This document shows positions 34,619-47,326 of a DNA stretch of 64,000 bases, piece by piece; the stretch's first letter is position 1, and each line of letters begins with the position of its first letter. The position numbers and the translations under genes were made by a program. This DNA is from Andrena cerasifolii (taxonomy: Eukaryota; Arthropoda; Insecta; Hymenoptera; Andrenidae), in assembly GCF_050908995.1 (NCBI RefSeq), contig NC_135123.1, forward strand, positions 17,484,001-17,548,000. The letters are read 5' to 3'. A model generated the notes under the pieces. The model had not been told where the DNA came from. It did not search any database and saw only the letters and a program-made list of their open reading frames with translations.

Positions 34619-36974
34619 CTTCGTCTCGCTCCGAAGCAATCCTCGTGTCCACGTACAAAAGACAATCCTACTCTATTTAATATAAACATAATTATTTAAT
34701 TTCTGTAAGGAGACGGTGCAATAAATCGCATATTTTACTGTACAAATTCGGAGGCTTCGAAACCCGGACACGCTCGTTTTCGTAAGCACTCGCAACGGAA
34801 TAGGATTTTGCTGGTTTGGCAGGTGCGCGCATTTACGAGCACGTGTTTGGCACAAGCAGCGCTGTGCTAGCATTCTGCTCTCGCACACTTGTTACTTCAA
34901 CGCCCCGACGCGTAAATAACCATGTAAAAGATACACAACACGCCTGTACACATGTATATATCGTATAAACAGAAAAAAAGTTTATTCGTATTACGTGTTT
35001 AACACGGTTTCGCGTTGTTCGGACACCTCTTTGGTAGTATCGCCGTGCTCTGCCCCTTTCGCGAAATTTAATACTGAAATTACTATAGCGATATGTAGTA
35101 GTAGTATACGACGACACTCCATACTAATTTTACGTATTTTCGTTGCCGAACCCCGGCACTTTTTATTTCAACGTTCACAGGAACTCTTCTCCCACCATTT
35201 ACACATGTAGAGCATACTGTTGATCGCTTGAGAACTCGAGCCACTCGTACGCGCGAGTTCCCTTCTCAGCCGCGCGCGCAGCCTGACAGCAATCGCTAAC
35301 GCGTTGTCTAAGAATTTCAACTAGTGAGCTATCTCTTTCTTCTGCTGTCGCGATATACAAATCGTTCATTCGTATACAAAGAATTTTACAAAACGCGCGT
35401 ATGTTCACAAAACAGGCAGATTTTCGACCAATCTGACACTCGGCTGGATTTCGCACGGAGAACGAAAACAATACTGTTCGAATTAAGTTGCAGGCATTAT
35501 GAGCAGAAGCATCACACTTCTCACGAGACACTTTTACACCGACGAAGCGAGCGACAGAAATTAAACGCTATACATCCCTGCATCGTTCAACTCCCAGTGA
35601 TTAGGCTAATTACCGTTTTTCCCCCATTCTCCCCTGAATCGTGATCACCTAAAGTCTCTAGGCAAAGCGTGAGAATAGTAGAACGTTTGGAACCGAGCAG
35701 TAACTACTGTATTTTTTTATTTGAAAGCGACAATCCGTCTTCGCTTTCGTCCTGAACACATGGATCTTTGTTGCCACTCGGTTCATTTTCAACTCATCCA
35801 AGTCCAATAGGACCGTGGACAATAGATAATGAATCATTTAAAAACCTCTGGATTATATGAAAAGATAAAAAAAAATGGTTCCCGGACTTTTTCTCTCACG
35901 TAACAACCTGTGTCTGAAATGTGTTGCTAATCACCGACCATATATATTAGGAATATTATCCTTTGTACATCATGAAAAAATAGTAGAATTCCAGGAAAAA
36001 TTCTGTGCTCCGATATCGATGCCATGGATTTCGATCTGCTTGTCGAGAAGATATGCTACATAATTTCACGCGCAATTCGTAGGCTCGTACAACATAAATA
36101 CGGAAACAGATTTGTTGCTTTATCTCGACTAAGGACGGTTAATACTCGTTTGGACAAGCTTCCAAATTCATGTTGTACGAAATATTTCGCAATGGCAATC
36201 CTGAATGCGGATGTCGTAAACACTTTGATAGCATCGTAACGACGATTAGATTAAATCCCATTATCTTCGACGTAACTTTGATGTGGAGCCTTGATAACAC
36301 GTCGCAGATGTATCGTGGCCGTACCGCTGAACGGGCAATATAAAATAGTCATGTGACGTCACCGATAACGAATACTGAATTCTTCCTACGAGACGAATAA
36401 AATGCACGCGCGTCGATAAAACATGACAAAAATGCAGATACACTTGCTGTTCGCCCAAGCAACATACATTATACATTCTTCCTTGAAAAAGAACAAAAAT
36501 TTATATATATGATAAGCAAATGAATGTTCCTTAACAATAAATTACTTATCTCCTGGCACACTCGATCGACTGGGTCGATCGTGGCACCTTAAAACCTACA
36601 ACCAAAATACAATTCGTAAAGCTTCAGCGGTAGAATAACGTTAAATTAAGAGACTATTTCTCCACAAATAAATATTCTAAAACGCAATTAATAATATTCG
36701 CAATAATAATGATGACGATAAAAAAAGGAGAAGAATAACACACGAAATTCTCTTCCTACCTAAACAAAGTACCAGGCACGAACTTCATAGTTCACATCGA
36801 TCTCGTAATTTCCTCGAAAATCCGTTCAGCCTATTCGATCTTTTTAAAAGAATTTCATCGCCCGCAGTATAGGACGACGATGTAGATTGTAGTATGTGCC
36901 GTACCGGACAACTTACTTTCAGTCTCACTAAGTACAAAAGTTGCGCTGTACGCTTAACATTCGGATGATCAATG
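34619..36974. other. Convergent intergenic region, calcium-binding protein / NPC1 3' ends
   Basis: No coding exon is supported. It should hold the 3' UTRs of both genes. The DNA is AT-richer than the coding flanks, and a small palindrome CGATCGACTGGGTCGATCG lies near 36564. Confidence 0.5.
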
Positions 36975-39900
36975 CTACAAGGTCACATGATGATGTATCG
37001 CATCTATGGAGTTCACACTGGCGTAGGAAGTGGTTGGGTACTGATTGTTGTCATTTTGGAGTAAAGGAGAGTCAGGCCCGCGTTCTTCACTCCTAAACTC
37101 GTTTCTAAGCCTGCTGGCACGCTGACGGGCTCTCCAACGCCCACGGCGCGACATCACGCCTGCAAATTAGAACACAATATGTCTTCTTAAATTACACGCT
37201 TGCAATTTATGTCTCGACCCTTGCCACAAACTAGAATCATCTAAGTAAACACATCGTGCGCTACATCCAAATTATATAGAGTGGTGCTTGGAAGGCAGAC
37301 ACAGAGACGATGATACGTTAAAAAAAGGATGAGGGGGTTTCGCTTCAGTTTACCAGTGGCAATTATCTTTTTTCCATATCCCTTTTTTAACAATACAAAC
37401 GTAATCAAGCTATCGTGCAAACAGCGGCCAACTAACCACAAGAGCACGTATAAAATACAGAAGGTTGAAAGAGCAGTGTCGCAACTAGCAAAGGAAAAAT
37501 AATGATCTTGACCAGGAGGAGTGTTTTTTACGGTAATATGAATATCCCATCCCACACTCATCGACATATACAGATTCTAATGTAATGTGCAACCTTCGCT
37601 TTTAAAGCGGTGTGATAAGGATAGTATTACAAAAAGAAATTCGAACGAGTGTTGGAAAATGGAAATACCTGTAGTGGATTTGAGCGTGTGTGAGGTAAAG
37701 AGATTCCATTGGGTGTGTTGAAATTACTTATACAAGGCTCGTTTCTACTACGTACATTACCATCAATTAGATATTTCGATGGTCGGTCGGTGGACTTTGG
37801 TTCGAAGCGGTTTGTTGTAGAAGAAAAGCAATGTAGAATGTATCGGAAAGCCGAACGGGGGAAAGGTATGTGTTGTCACAGGTCACGACACAGAAGAAGA
37901 GAGTGTAGAAAATGTGGGTTTCCTGCGTACCTATCTTTCGTATTCAAGCACTCTGAAGGTAGGTGTACTTGTGGTGGGTGTGGGAGGAGAATTGAGTTTG
38001 CTTACACGATGATTCAAGGAAGTCTCCTGCACGTTGTCCAGATTTCCTTGCATCGCTCTCTTGTGATTCGCCAGCTTCTCTCTGTTCATTGGTGTGCCTA
38101 GAATCACCAGCAGCCATGACGAAGTTCGTTCAACTCTCAACTGTAGCCTGATTTAGCTCGTTAATACTTGGGTACAAAGTTACGAGGATAGAAACGAGTA
38201 CAAACGTCAACAGCGAAGGAAACACATAACAGTCATTTAAACATTTCACTGTAAAGGTATATGAAAATCAGATTCATTTACTACCCCGATGCTCGAGCAA
38301 CACTGGTGTCTTTTAATAAATGAATCGACAGTCAGTCGGTTCAGGTGGTAATGGAATGTGATTCTTCTAAACATCTACCATTCATGAATATTGCGAGCAA
38401 CAAGTCTTACCGATATAACTGAGTAATACTGGCAGAAATATTAAGCCATGGGCGGCCCCGAACAATACAATTCCCAGGTACATCCTGAAGTAGAATACCT
38501 GAAAATTTGCGACATAAGAACGTTAGTAAAAAAAACCAAACAGAACGATATAAATGCGAGCGCGATTCGTTTAAACAGTACCTTGAAGATCTGACTTTTG
38601 GCGAAACCAAGTACCACGATTCCGCCGAATTTGGTTAGAGTGATACCGCTAAAAATGGAGCTTCCCATGTTCGTCAATGCATCAGCGACTCGCTCGACTC
38701 TCGTTGGTTTCACTGACACGGAGAAGGAATGTACTAGATGGCTACAAAATTCGACAGCAATTCCTACGGCCTGCGGGACCAAACAAATTACTTATTTTCC
38801 CAGCAACGCTTTACGTTGAGAATATTCAAGTATTTCTGTATTTACCATAACAAGATTGACCAATGACACTGCATTTAACGTGATATGCCACCAATACATC
38901 AAACCACCAATGTTGACGACAATCATCGAAATGGTGATTATAACGACGACGGAGGAGAATATGTCCAGGCCCATCAAGAAGAAAGTTACCACGAAAATAG
39001 CGAACAAAGATATTCCTATGCTGTACAAAGTGTCGGGCCACATGGTTAAGTACTGTTCGTAGAACACGTAGAACACGCTGTACGGGAAAACTTCGACGGT
39101 TGTAGTATCGCCGATACTTCTCAAGTGATTGTTAATCGTGTCTGTTATATTTGCCGACACGGTCCTGGCAGCTCTCATCGATTCGTAATAATCGGCGGAC
39201 GATTTCAGAATGCTATGATATGCCATGAAGTAGGACGCGCCGACTTTGGAGAGTCCCGTCTTGGGATCGGTAACATAATTCACGCCGTGGCCGTAAGCGG
39301 CATGACCCGCTTTGGCGCACGTGTCATCCGGATTGTCTTGCAAGAAGAATGACACGTATCTGTCGAAGTCTGTTGGTATTGGCCGATCGACATTATTCCT
39401 CGTGATATTGCATGTGGCGCAGCGATTCGAGAACTCTGAAAGTGTATTCGTTAAATGATTGTACATTATCTTAGCTTAGCGTGTAATAAAGTATTTGTCG
39501 CACCTGCGTGTGGGCAGAAGGAGCTATTCGAGACAAAGTATTTACAACAAGTGGACAGTTCGGACCAGTCGATATAATCGTCTAGCCACGACGATGCAGG
39601 TTTTGCGATGTACGTCCTAACAAGGGCGATATTGCATTAGATACTTCTTCTGCGATTTAATATAATTAAGACTTAGGTTTTCGGCACTACTTACCTATTG
39701 GATTGCTTCGATGCTATGAATATTTGGGTAGACACCGAATCACTGTTACAGAATTGACCGCCGCACACAAGATTCTGCGCTCCCGTGTCCGAGTAATTTA
39801 AGCCATCTTTTACGACAAAATACATTGGTGGTCCGATTGATAGGTAGCTATTTAAAAACTGAAGGAAAATGGAGATCGTTGAGAGGATACGTTGCTTGAT

Positions 39901-42900
39901 TAATCTTTACTTACTGCCGACGGATTAGTTACTTACTTTGAAATATTTCAAAACGAAACTATCTTCTGGCATGGAGAGTTCTTGATCCAGGCCAATTTCT
40001 ATGTGCGGAACAACGGCGATGCTCGAGCAGAGCCAGCCGAAAAAGACTATCATAACGACTGCGCGCACCCACTTCTTCAGTAACAACGGAACGTAAGCAA
40101 CTTTGAATATCTTGTATAAAATTCCATTCACTGCTTCCTCCCCGTTGTCTTTCTTCGATCCATGAATGAAGCAGCATATGTCGAGTCTGTTGTTCTGAGA
40201 TCATACGACACACCGATTATAGTAATGAAATCGTCCCGCGCAATTAAGCTGTCAATGTTATCAAACTACGTACTGCTTGGCGAACGGTGTCTAGCGCCAG
40301 TAGGCTGACGAAACATGTTACTTGAAGTATAAAGTCTACTAGCAGTGCCATGCCGGCGTAGAGAGCGAAAGCTTTAACAGCAGGCATGTCGGACAGTCCA
40401 CCTAGAGGGATAAATCATTCTGAGAATTCTTAAACAAATGTTCTTCCCTGAAAAATTCACGCGAATGTTTCTTTGGAACCTACCGAGGAAAAAGCAGCAA
40501 CTTTCTGACACACTCGTGAGTAACATGCTCGGTCCCACTTGGCCTAGCGTACGCCCGATATGTTCAGGTATCGATTCATTTGGTCGGCGACCTTCTCTTT
40601 GATGAGTTTGGACCAGAATGAAAATGTTGTCTACCCCGACGGCGAGGACGAGGAATGGTATGACTTCAATAATAATGAGCGTGGCGGGGAGGCCAATGAA
40701 ACCGAACAGGCCAACGGAACAAACAACGGAAGCCAGTACGATGAGTACGCCGCCAAGCCCGAGGGTAATTTTAGAATCGATCTAAAATTAAAGTCAACAC
40801 GTGAACATTAACTGCTTACTAATAGAAAAAACAGAACACGCATGTGAGATCGAACGTGTTCAAAGCTTTTTTTGATCGTTCTGATTCGTACCAAGAGCCG
40901 ACTGCATGTCCTCATCTGGCCGAGAGATATGGCGATATACGCGAACATTATAATGTACGATACGAGGATGGTCAAGACATCCGATTGAGACTCGCGATTT
41001 AATTCATCCTCGATCGATCGTTCCGAAGTGAAAGCAACGTCCATAAATGCCGGCTTCTGCGTCGATGTCCAATTTTGCATGAATTCAACGTAACTGAAAT
41101 CGCGAGAGCAATGAAGCAGCTAATAATTGAACGATGTCTTCTCGAGTGTATCGTTAGATATATTGTGCACCAACCTCTTTTCCCACTCCATTGCTGGATG
41201 AAGTTTAGACTTGTCGTGATAATTGTTTACTAATATCGTCAGAATTATAGCTGTGGCTTTCTCGTAGGAAGGACTATGGAGATCCTGCCCTGGAGATAAG
41301 AAACCACCAACCGCGACTGCTGGTTCTACTGGTCCACCGTAAGGCGCCAGACATTCAGGATTGTACGCGTTTCTAAAAGCGAAATCCAATGAGTACGTTT
41401 CCCTCGAGTTGCGCGAGATACGTGTACTTACTGTGAACAAACTCTGAAGTGATCTAGATAATTTACTGTGAAATTGCCGTCAGGGGTGGACATATCAAAA
41501 TTCTCCATGCTATCTTGCCAGTATCCCCAAACACTTTGGATAACGCATTGTGAAACTGTTGGCGGGCCAGTGAAAGAATTAGTCAACGGAGCGAAGCATA
41601 CGTCCGCTAAAGTATAATTGTTCGGGGTAATTATTTGCTTAATTCCTTCCTGCAGCTTGAAGATAGTTTTCAAGAAGGTGTCATTAAACACGGCGCCAAA
41701 TGTTATTGGGCCGTTCGATGTGTTATGCACGACCTGGAGAAGGTTTTAAAGTTTTTACACGTTCCAGGCTTACACGCTATTTAATTAATAACTCTGTTCC
41801 ATAGGAGAATAAACTTACCTTTGGCATGCCTACTGACGTTATAATTATCTGTTCGGTTCTATAGAACGGTTCAAAATGTTCATCGAAGTACTTCCTTTCG
41901 ACTCGTGATCGAGATTCAGGGGCAGCCCATAATTCCACCGGGTCCGTAGTCACGTGGATATATTTTATTCCATGCCCCAAGGCGATGATGAATAAGAAAC
42001 CAAAGAACAGAACGAACCACGGCCGTGAAGCGCATGCTGGAAGAAATTCGAAACTTGTGATAACGCGAAACTGCTGAATGCCATGAGTAATATTACAGAG
42101 AACTGCTGTTCTAGTACCTGTGCCCCACCAACAAAAGAATTCTGCTAACAGTTTATCCGTACCAGCGCCTAATCTTTCGATAAAGGTAGACTGCTGTTCG
42201 TCGTCAAATCCGCTCGGCAAGTCATCTGCAGATATCACACCTATAAAAGTTTCTATGTTACGAACACGGGAAAAATATGTATACGACCAAAAGGTGCCGT
42301 AGCAAATGAAATAAGTTGTAGAAGGTGCGTTGTAAACAAGTACACAAAGCATCCCTGGCTTCACGTTATACAGAGCAGCTTAATACGAAGAATCACCTTA
42401 TATAAAAGAGCTGCAAGAAAATGTTGAGATAGCATATAAATTCTATAACAAAGCAGTTTACCGTCTTTTAAATAATATGCAGTGTTAAAGATGTATTTAA
42501 ATGACTTTACAAGCATAGAGATAACGTACATACACTTATTCTTTTGGTCAAGCTTTATAAAAAAAAGAAAATAAAAATATGATAGTAGTCACAATGCTTT
42601 GCGTGCTTTTTTACAGAAAGTGCAATATTAATGTCGAAAATGTATGATCTTAATAGATACTGCATGTACCTTAAACGAAATGCTTGTAATACTTTACAAC
42701 AGTAATATATCGTATCTCTTTCATAGATCAATTTATGTATTTTCTCTTAAGATATATTATTGAAACGCGCTGTTTCCGAAGATCGTTTGTTATTTTGCAT
42801 GCGATAGATAAGGGTGAGGTATTTGGTTTAGATAAGCGAGCAAGCATAAATGATAAAGGTGACGAAGCACGAGGAAATTCAATTATACAGAAAAAATTAA

Positions 42901-45900
42901 TCAATTAAGGGACAAGCACAAGTCGACATATTGAAGATACAGTTGGTAGGAACCTACTGGAACGCTTGGATTGAAGTGGGCTGTCTTCCTGGTCTGCGGC
43001 GAGGGCAATACGAGCACCATCTCCTTCGTGGTGTAACCCCGCGGCTAGGCGTCTACCCACCTGCCTCCCTACCTCCTCCCCTCGTGCGACTATACATATA
43101 TGCACACCATACATACAACCGATGATTTTCAATCAACTCTTTTCTCATCTTATCCAATTTCATTAGTGATTATGAAAACAGGAAAATATACAAAGTCGAA
43201 TTTCTTACTTGTAAATTACTAGTAGGTAAAATAATTATTGGGAGATGCAATGATGTTAATTTTATGACTGCTTTCCAACACTTGTAACAGCAATTGTGTA
43301 CCATTAAATGAGGAGAAAAAAAACCAAACGTGTATTGTCAAACCAGGCACGGTGCAGGATTTGTGAAATTAATTCTTCAACCACAACCAAAGGACGAAAG
43401 TGTATAGAAATAACACAAAAGTAAAAACCATCCTATATCCATGGAAGTATGTTAATGGCATGGATCAGAGATTAAGGTAATTTGTATTAAGGGGTCTCCC
43501 TATTTTGACGGCCTGAAAACAAGCGCGATATTTGGAATTTTTTTTAAGAGAAACCCTCAAATTATATCAATTGAAAACTTTATGCCCATATTTGTACATA
43601 TTTATGCAACATTAAAAAAAGAAAATAATTTTTAAAAAAACGGTACCTGAAACTTTAAACGCATTTTTCTCAAAACGATGTTTTTCGAATTTGTTAGCGT
43701 GATATCTCAAAAACCATCACCCGATTTACTTCAAACTTGGCATATATCTTCAGTAGATGTCCCATTCTCGCCGGTACTAAAACTAACTCGGTTTTTTCAA
43801 AATTAGACTTTTGCGACTTAAAAACCAGCGATTTTTTTTACAGAAATCGATGTCTGTTGTAGAGGCTGCATTTTTTTTTAATTTTCAGTATTTTTCATTT
43901 AATCTAGTTCGGACGATAGCCACACTCTTACAGATTACACAAATTTTTAAATTTTCTGTTTCAGATAACTACAACGTCTGATTTTATGCTAACAAAGCGC
44001 ATATGATTTTTGTAAGGCGCTCTATTTGAAGCACTATAACTCCGGATATAACCATTATTTTTGCATACAAATTTTTTCTTCATATTCTCTAAAGATTCGC
44101 AAATGAAGCCACAAAGCTAGAAGTAAATATATTTAAATGGTTTTCTTTTAAAAAATTCCCAAAGTTCGCATCATTTTTCGTCCGTCAAGGTAGGGAGACC
44201 CCTTAAATTCCACTTGTTGTGTTTAAAATTACGTAAATGATAATTACATAGAAAATTAGTCACCGATGCAAAGTAAAAAAAAAGTTACGCAAATTATCGT
44301 ATAAAATATGGCGTAATGTTCAGGGAAAAGACGGATGCGCTGCACGCTGCAATTTGTGCTGTTTAATGAAATTTGGCAGTCTCGTCGATCAAAAAGATCT
44401 AAACATCATTGAACTTCTCCTGCTTTTATAAATACTATCCTATGCCAATTTAAGTTCCTTACCAATCTGTTTCCTATTACTGAAGCACACAATCGTTAGG
44501 ATGAAAAGAGCCGAACCACAGAGAAAAATAATTGTCATGGTCACGGAGTAGCCATCGTAACGAAGAATGGTGAAAGGTTCTGGCAGTGGAGGCATCGGTG
44601 GTGGTACTGGACAGCTGGCTTCACAATCCACGCAACTGCACGCCGGTGTTTTCTTCTAAATTATTCACGTACACACAATAGATATGCTTTAATTCAACCT
44701 GGGCTAAATATAATAATTATGATAATCTATTAAGGGGGGGCCCCACCCTGAAGCAACTAACAAAAGACCAAGTTAGGGATTTTTTTGTTTGTACAAATAA
44801 AAATATATGAAGTCAATTCTTCAAACTGCTATAATTTCCAAAATAATTCGAATTTTGCGAAAATCCTACGCTAGGTGAAAGATAATATATTCCTGTTTAT
44901 ATATCTTTTTTGTATTTCCATCTCACAAGGGAAGATCCCGAACCTGAAAATTCAAAAAATTCTGAAACTTTAGTGAATATGTAGGAAATATCCTCCTGAT
45001 TACAATGCAATTTTTGTTTGCTGCCCAAATTCACTTGAAGGGGGTGAAATGATTTTATCATTTGGTAAAAAAATTATTTTACAGTTCATGGGTTATAACA
45101 CAAAATCGGAAAACAACCGAATTTTTAGGGGTCAATTACACCCCCTTAGTAATCAGGAGGAAATTCCCTACATTCACAAAGTTCCAGAATTCCATTTTTT
45201 TTAATTTCCGGGTTCGGGATGTTCCCTTGTCAGATGATCCAGTCATTCCCAGAAGTGTGGGCCAGTTGTTTTTGCATTGCTCCGGGATTGTTCACCGCCA
45301 TTTTATACAATTTTTCATAGAAAAAAATTTTCTAGCAAACTAAAGATTGCTTTAAAACTATATAAAAAATTCAAGCCCTATATTTTTATTTATACGAACA
45401 AAAAATCTCTAACTTTGTCTTTTGTTAGTGGTTTCAGGGTGGGGTCCCCCCTTAACTAATGTTCCCCCCGCTTATATTTCAAAATCATGTACCGACCAAA
45501 TATAAACATTTTAAACAAGAATTACAATCGTGCGAAGATAGAGAGATTTAAATATCTATACGTGCATTGCATACTTACGTTCAATCCCTTATTGCACGGA
45601 GTAACTTTAGGATCTACAGGGACGAACGTGCTGACAGGATCGTCTGTGTTTATATATGTAATTTGGAAGGGTACATAATTGTTGTTCTCCGCATCGCCCA
45701 TATAATGAAACCACTTCAACGGGGTACACCTACTCGCGCCCCATTCACCACACATTATATCCATTGCTAATTGTCCAGTGCTAGGTACAGACACTTTATT
45801 ACACGAATTAAATGTACCCTCGAGATACTTATTCGTTATATAAACATCTATTGCATTAACATATTCTTTCCCTAAAAAAGAAAATGAACGCATTATTCTA

Positions 45901-47326
45901 CGTGAATCTGAAATTTTTAACTTTTAGCAGGAACACGCACGAACTAAGCAAGAAATGAAATTACCTCCATCGTTCTGTATGTCTGTAACATTAATGAACG
46001 TGCTTTGTTGCATACTACAAGTAAATTCGCAAAAATGCTTTACTAAATTATCTAAGCAGCTGGGGCATCTGCTTATGAAATTGGCTGCCAATTTAATATT
46101 GGTATCCATAGTTTGCAACTGCTTAGTATCGCAACACGTGTGTATTCCTGTTCCAGAATCGTTCATCAAGTGAGGACAATTTTTAGCAAGTATTTCTTGC
46201 CCGGCGTGATCCAGTAGCTTAGGTGGCCCGGTATAAAGGCAATTCTTTTTATGCAAGAATGCATCCTGGTAGCATTCTCCATACCAAACGCAGTGCCCGC
46301 TTTCCGCCGCAGACGCCTGTTATTAAATCAAACAGTATGTCCTTTTAATCGAGCTCGGCAGAAATTTAAAAACTCTTCAAAATAACATTAATTTCTGATA
46401 AGTATCCGCTGCTGCACTGATAACAGGCAAATTACGTCATTATGTTAATTATACAATATTGTCACACAAATGATTCACAGCCCTGTGTTATGGGAACGCT
46501 CGCAAAGGCTTGAACAATGTGGCATTCCATCTCATTGAATCATTTGATAATACGAAGGGTGATTGATATTAAATCAAGTCATTGCTACAAATTAAATTAG
46601 CCAGCACTGTCTCTATTGAGAGCTTATCAAAGATGAGAAGTACTTCTCGTATCTGTTCCTTTGAACTTTCAAGGGGTTTTACAATACCTCGATGAATGCG
46701 ATCTCTCTCTATCATAGAAATCTCAAAATTTATCAATCGATACCCTCTGCAACAAGTATAACGCTTCGGCAGTCTGTATCAGATTAACATAATCAAAGAA
46801 GCGTTTGACGTCAATCAAAGAATTTATGTAGAGATACAGATGTATTTATGAAAGGATCGAAAGTGAATTCCTGGTATTCTTTTGTGTGGAGGAAAGTGAT
46901 TTCAGCGCGAGGTACAGAGAGGGGCAGGAAGGGGGGGGGGAGGGACTAAAAACTCCTCGCTGACCTCGCCCCGACAAATAGAGTTTAAGTAGATGTCATA
47001 TTGGTTAATGTGTTCCTTTAGCGGATAAGGCAAATGTATAATTAAATTTAATGGGCATCTTTGGTGGAGAGCGGCGTCGGCGTCGGCAACGATAGGCTTT
47101 CACGAGGATCGGCCGAGGTGACGTCACGAACGTGAGCGTTTACAGTGTCAGGGTGTGGTGTATGTTTGTGTGTACTTAAGAATTAGCTTACCGAGTATTA
47201 TATATATTGTGCGTACGTGTGTATAATCCTAAGTAGTGATGATTACTATACTATGGACAAATAACTTACCGCGCCTATAAGACTCCAAACACCCACTACA
47301 AGCAGTATCACGTTCACGCGTGACAT
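36975..47326 (-). CDS. NPC1: NPC1 intracellular cholesterol transporter (complete)
   Basis: NPC1 takes sterol from NPC2 in the late endosome/lysosome lumen and exports it through the limiting membrane. Minus-strand exons are 47326-47270, 46316-45965, 45871-45579, 44655-44463, optional 42993-42958, 42240-42118, 42036-41819, 41733-41432, 41372-41175, 41093-40892, 40781-40484, 40401-40274, 40194-39937, 39858-39695, 39616-39504, 39435-38846, 38770-38582, 38498-38411, 38097-38008 and 37159-36975. Phases agree and give about 1358 residues with the optional exon. A signal peptide precedes the Cys-rich N-terminal sterol domain (GHCVWYGECYQ, CPSCLDNLVKHFCEFTC). Then come the Pro-rich linker (PVPPPMPPLPEPF), ERSIEDELNRES, the sterol-sensing domain (LIIIEVIPFLVLAVGVDNIF), PYSVFYVFYEQYLT and FSGITLTKFGGIVVLGFAKS. 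The C-terminus ends IHHHVTL, so the vertebrate LLNF sorting tail is absent. Insect NPC1a versus NPC1b cannot be settled here. Confidence 0.95.
42958..42993 (-). other. Possible 36-nt cassette exon of NPC1
   Basis: On the minus strand GCCGCAG precedes 42993 and GTAGGT follows 42958. The 36 nt are phase 1 to phase 1 and encode DQEDSPLQSKRSS once joined, a hydrophilic insert for the cytosolic loop after the first membrane helix. NPC1 stays in frame with or without it. Support comes from splice signals and phase only. Confidence 0.45.
43491..44202. mobile_element. TTAA-flanked MITE in NPC1 intron (GGGGTCTCCCTA ends)
   Basis: The ends GGGGTCTCCCTATTTTGACGG and CCGTCAAGGTAGGGAGACCCC are inverted repeats, flanked by TTAA at 43487-43490 and 44203-44206. 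TTAA duplication is the hallmark of piggyBac-type insertion. The 712-bp body is AT-rich with no transposase frame. It lies downstream of the exon that encodes the first membrane segment. Confidence 0.88.
44734..45451. mobile_element. TTAA-flanked MITE in NPC1 intron (GGGGGGGCCCCACCCTGAA ends)
   Basis: The left end GGGGGGGCCCCACCCTGAA and the right end TTTCAGGGTGGGGTCCCCCC are flanked by TTAA (44730-44733 and 45452-45455). The inverted repeats extend over about 80 bp (CTAACAAAAGACCAAGTTAG against CTAACTTTGTCTTTTGTTAG), and further inner blocks are also inverted. Length is 718 bp with no transposase frame. A partial relative is at about 12590-12805. It is unrelated in sequence to the neighbouring TTAA element. 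Confidence 0.88.

Noticed and set aside
42905..43132. 75-codon minus-strand frame in an NPC1 intron
   Set aside because: Only a 36-nt part has exon-like borders; the rest continues past a splice donor and has no NPC1 similarity.
46900..46950. Poly-G tract as a possible regulatory G-quadruplex
   Set aside because: It is a single homopolymer run in an intron with no partner tracts.
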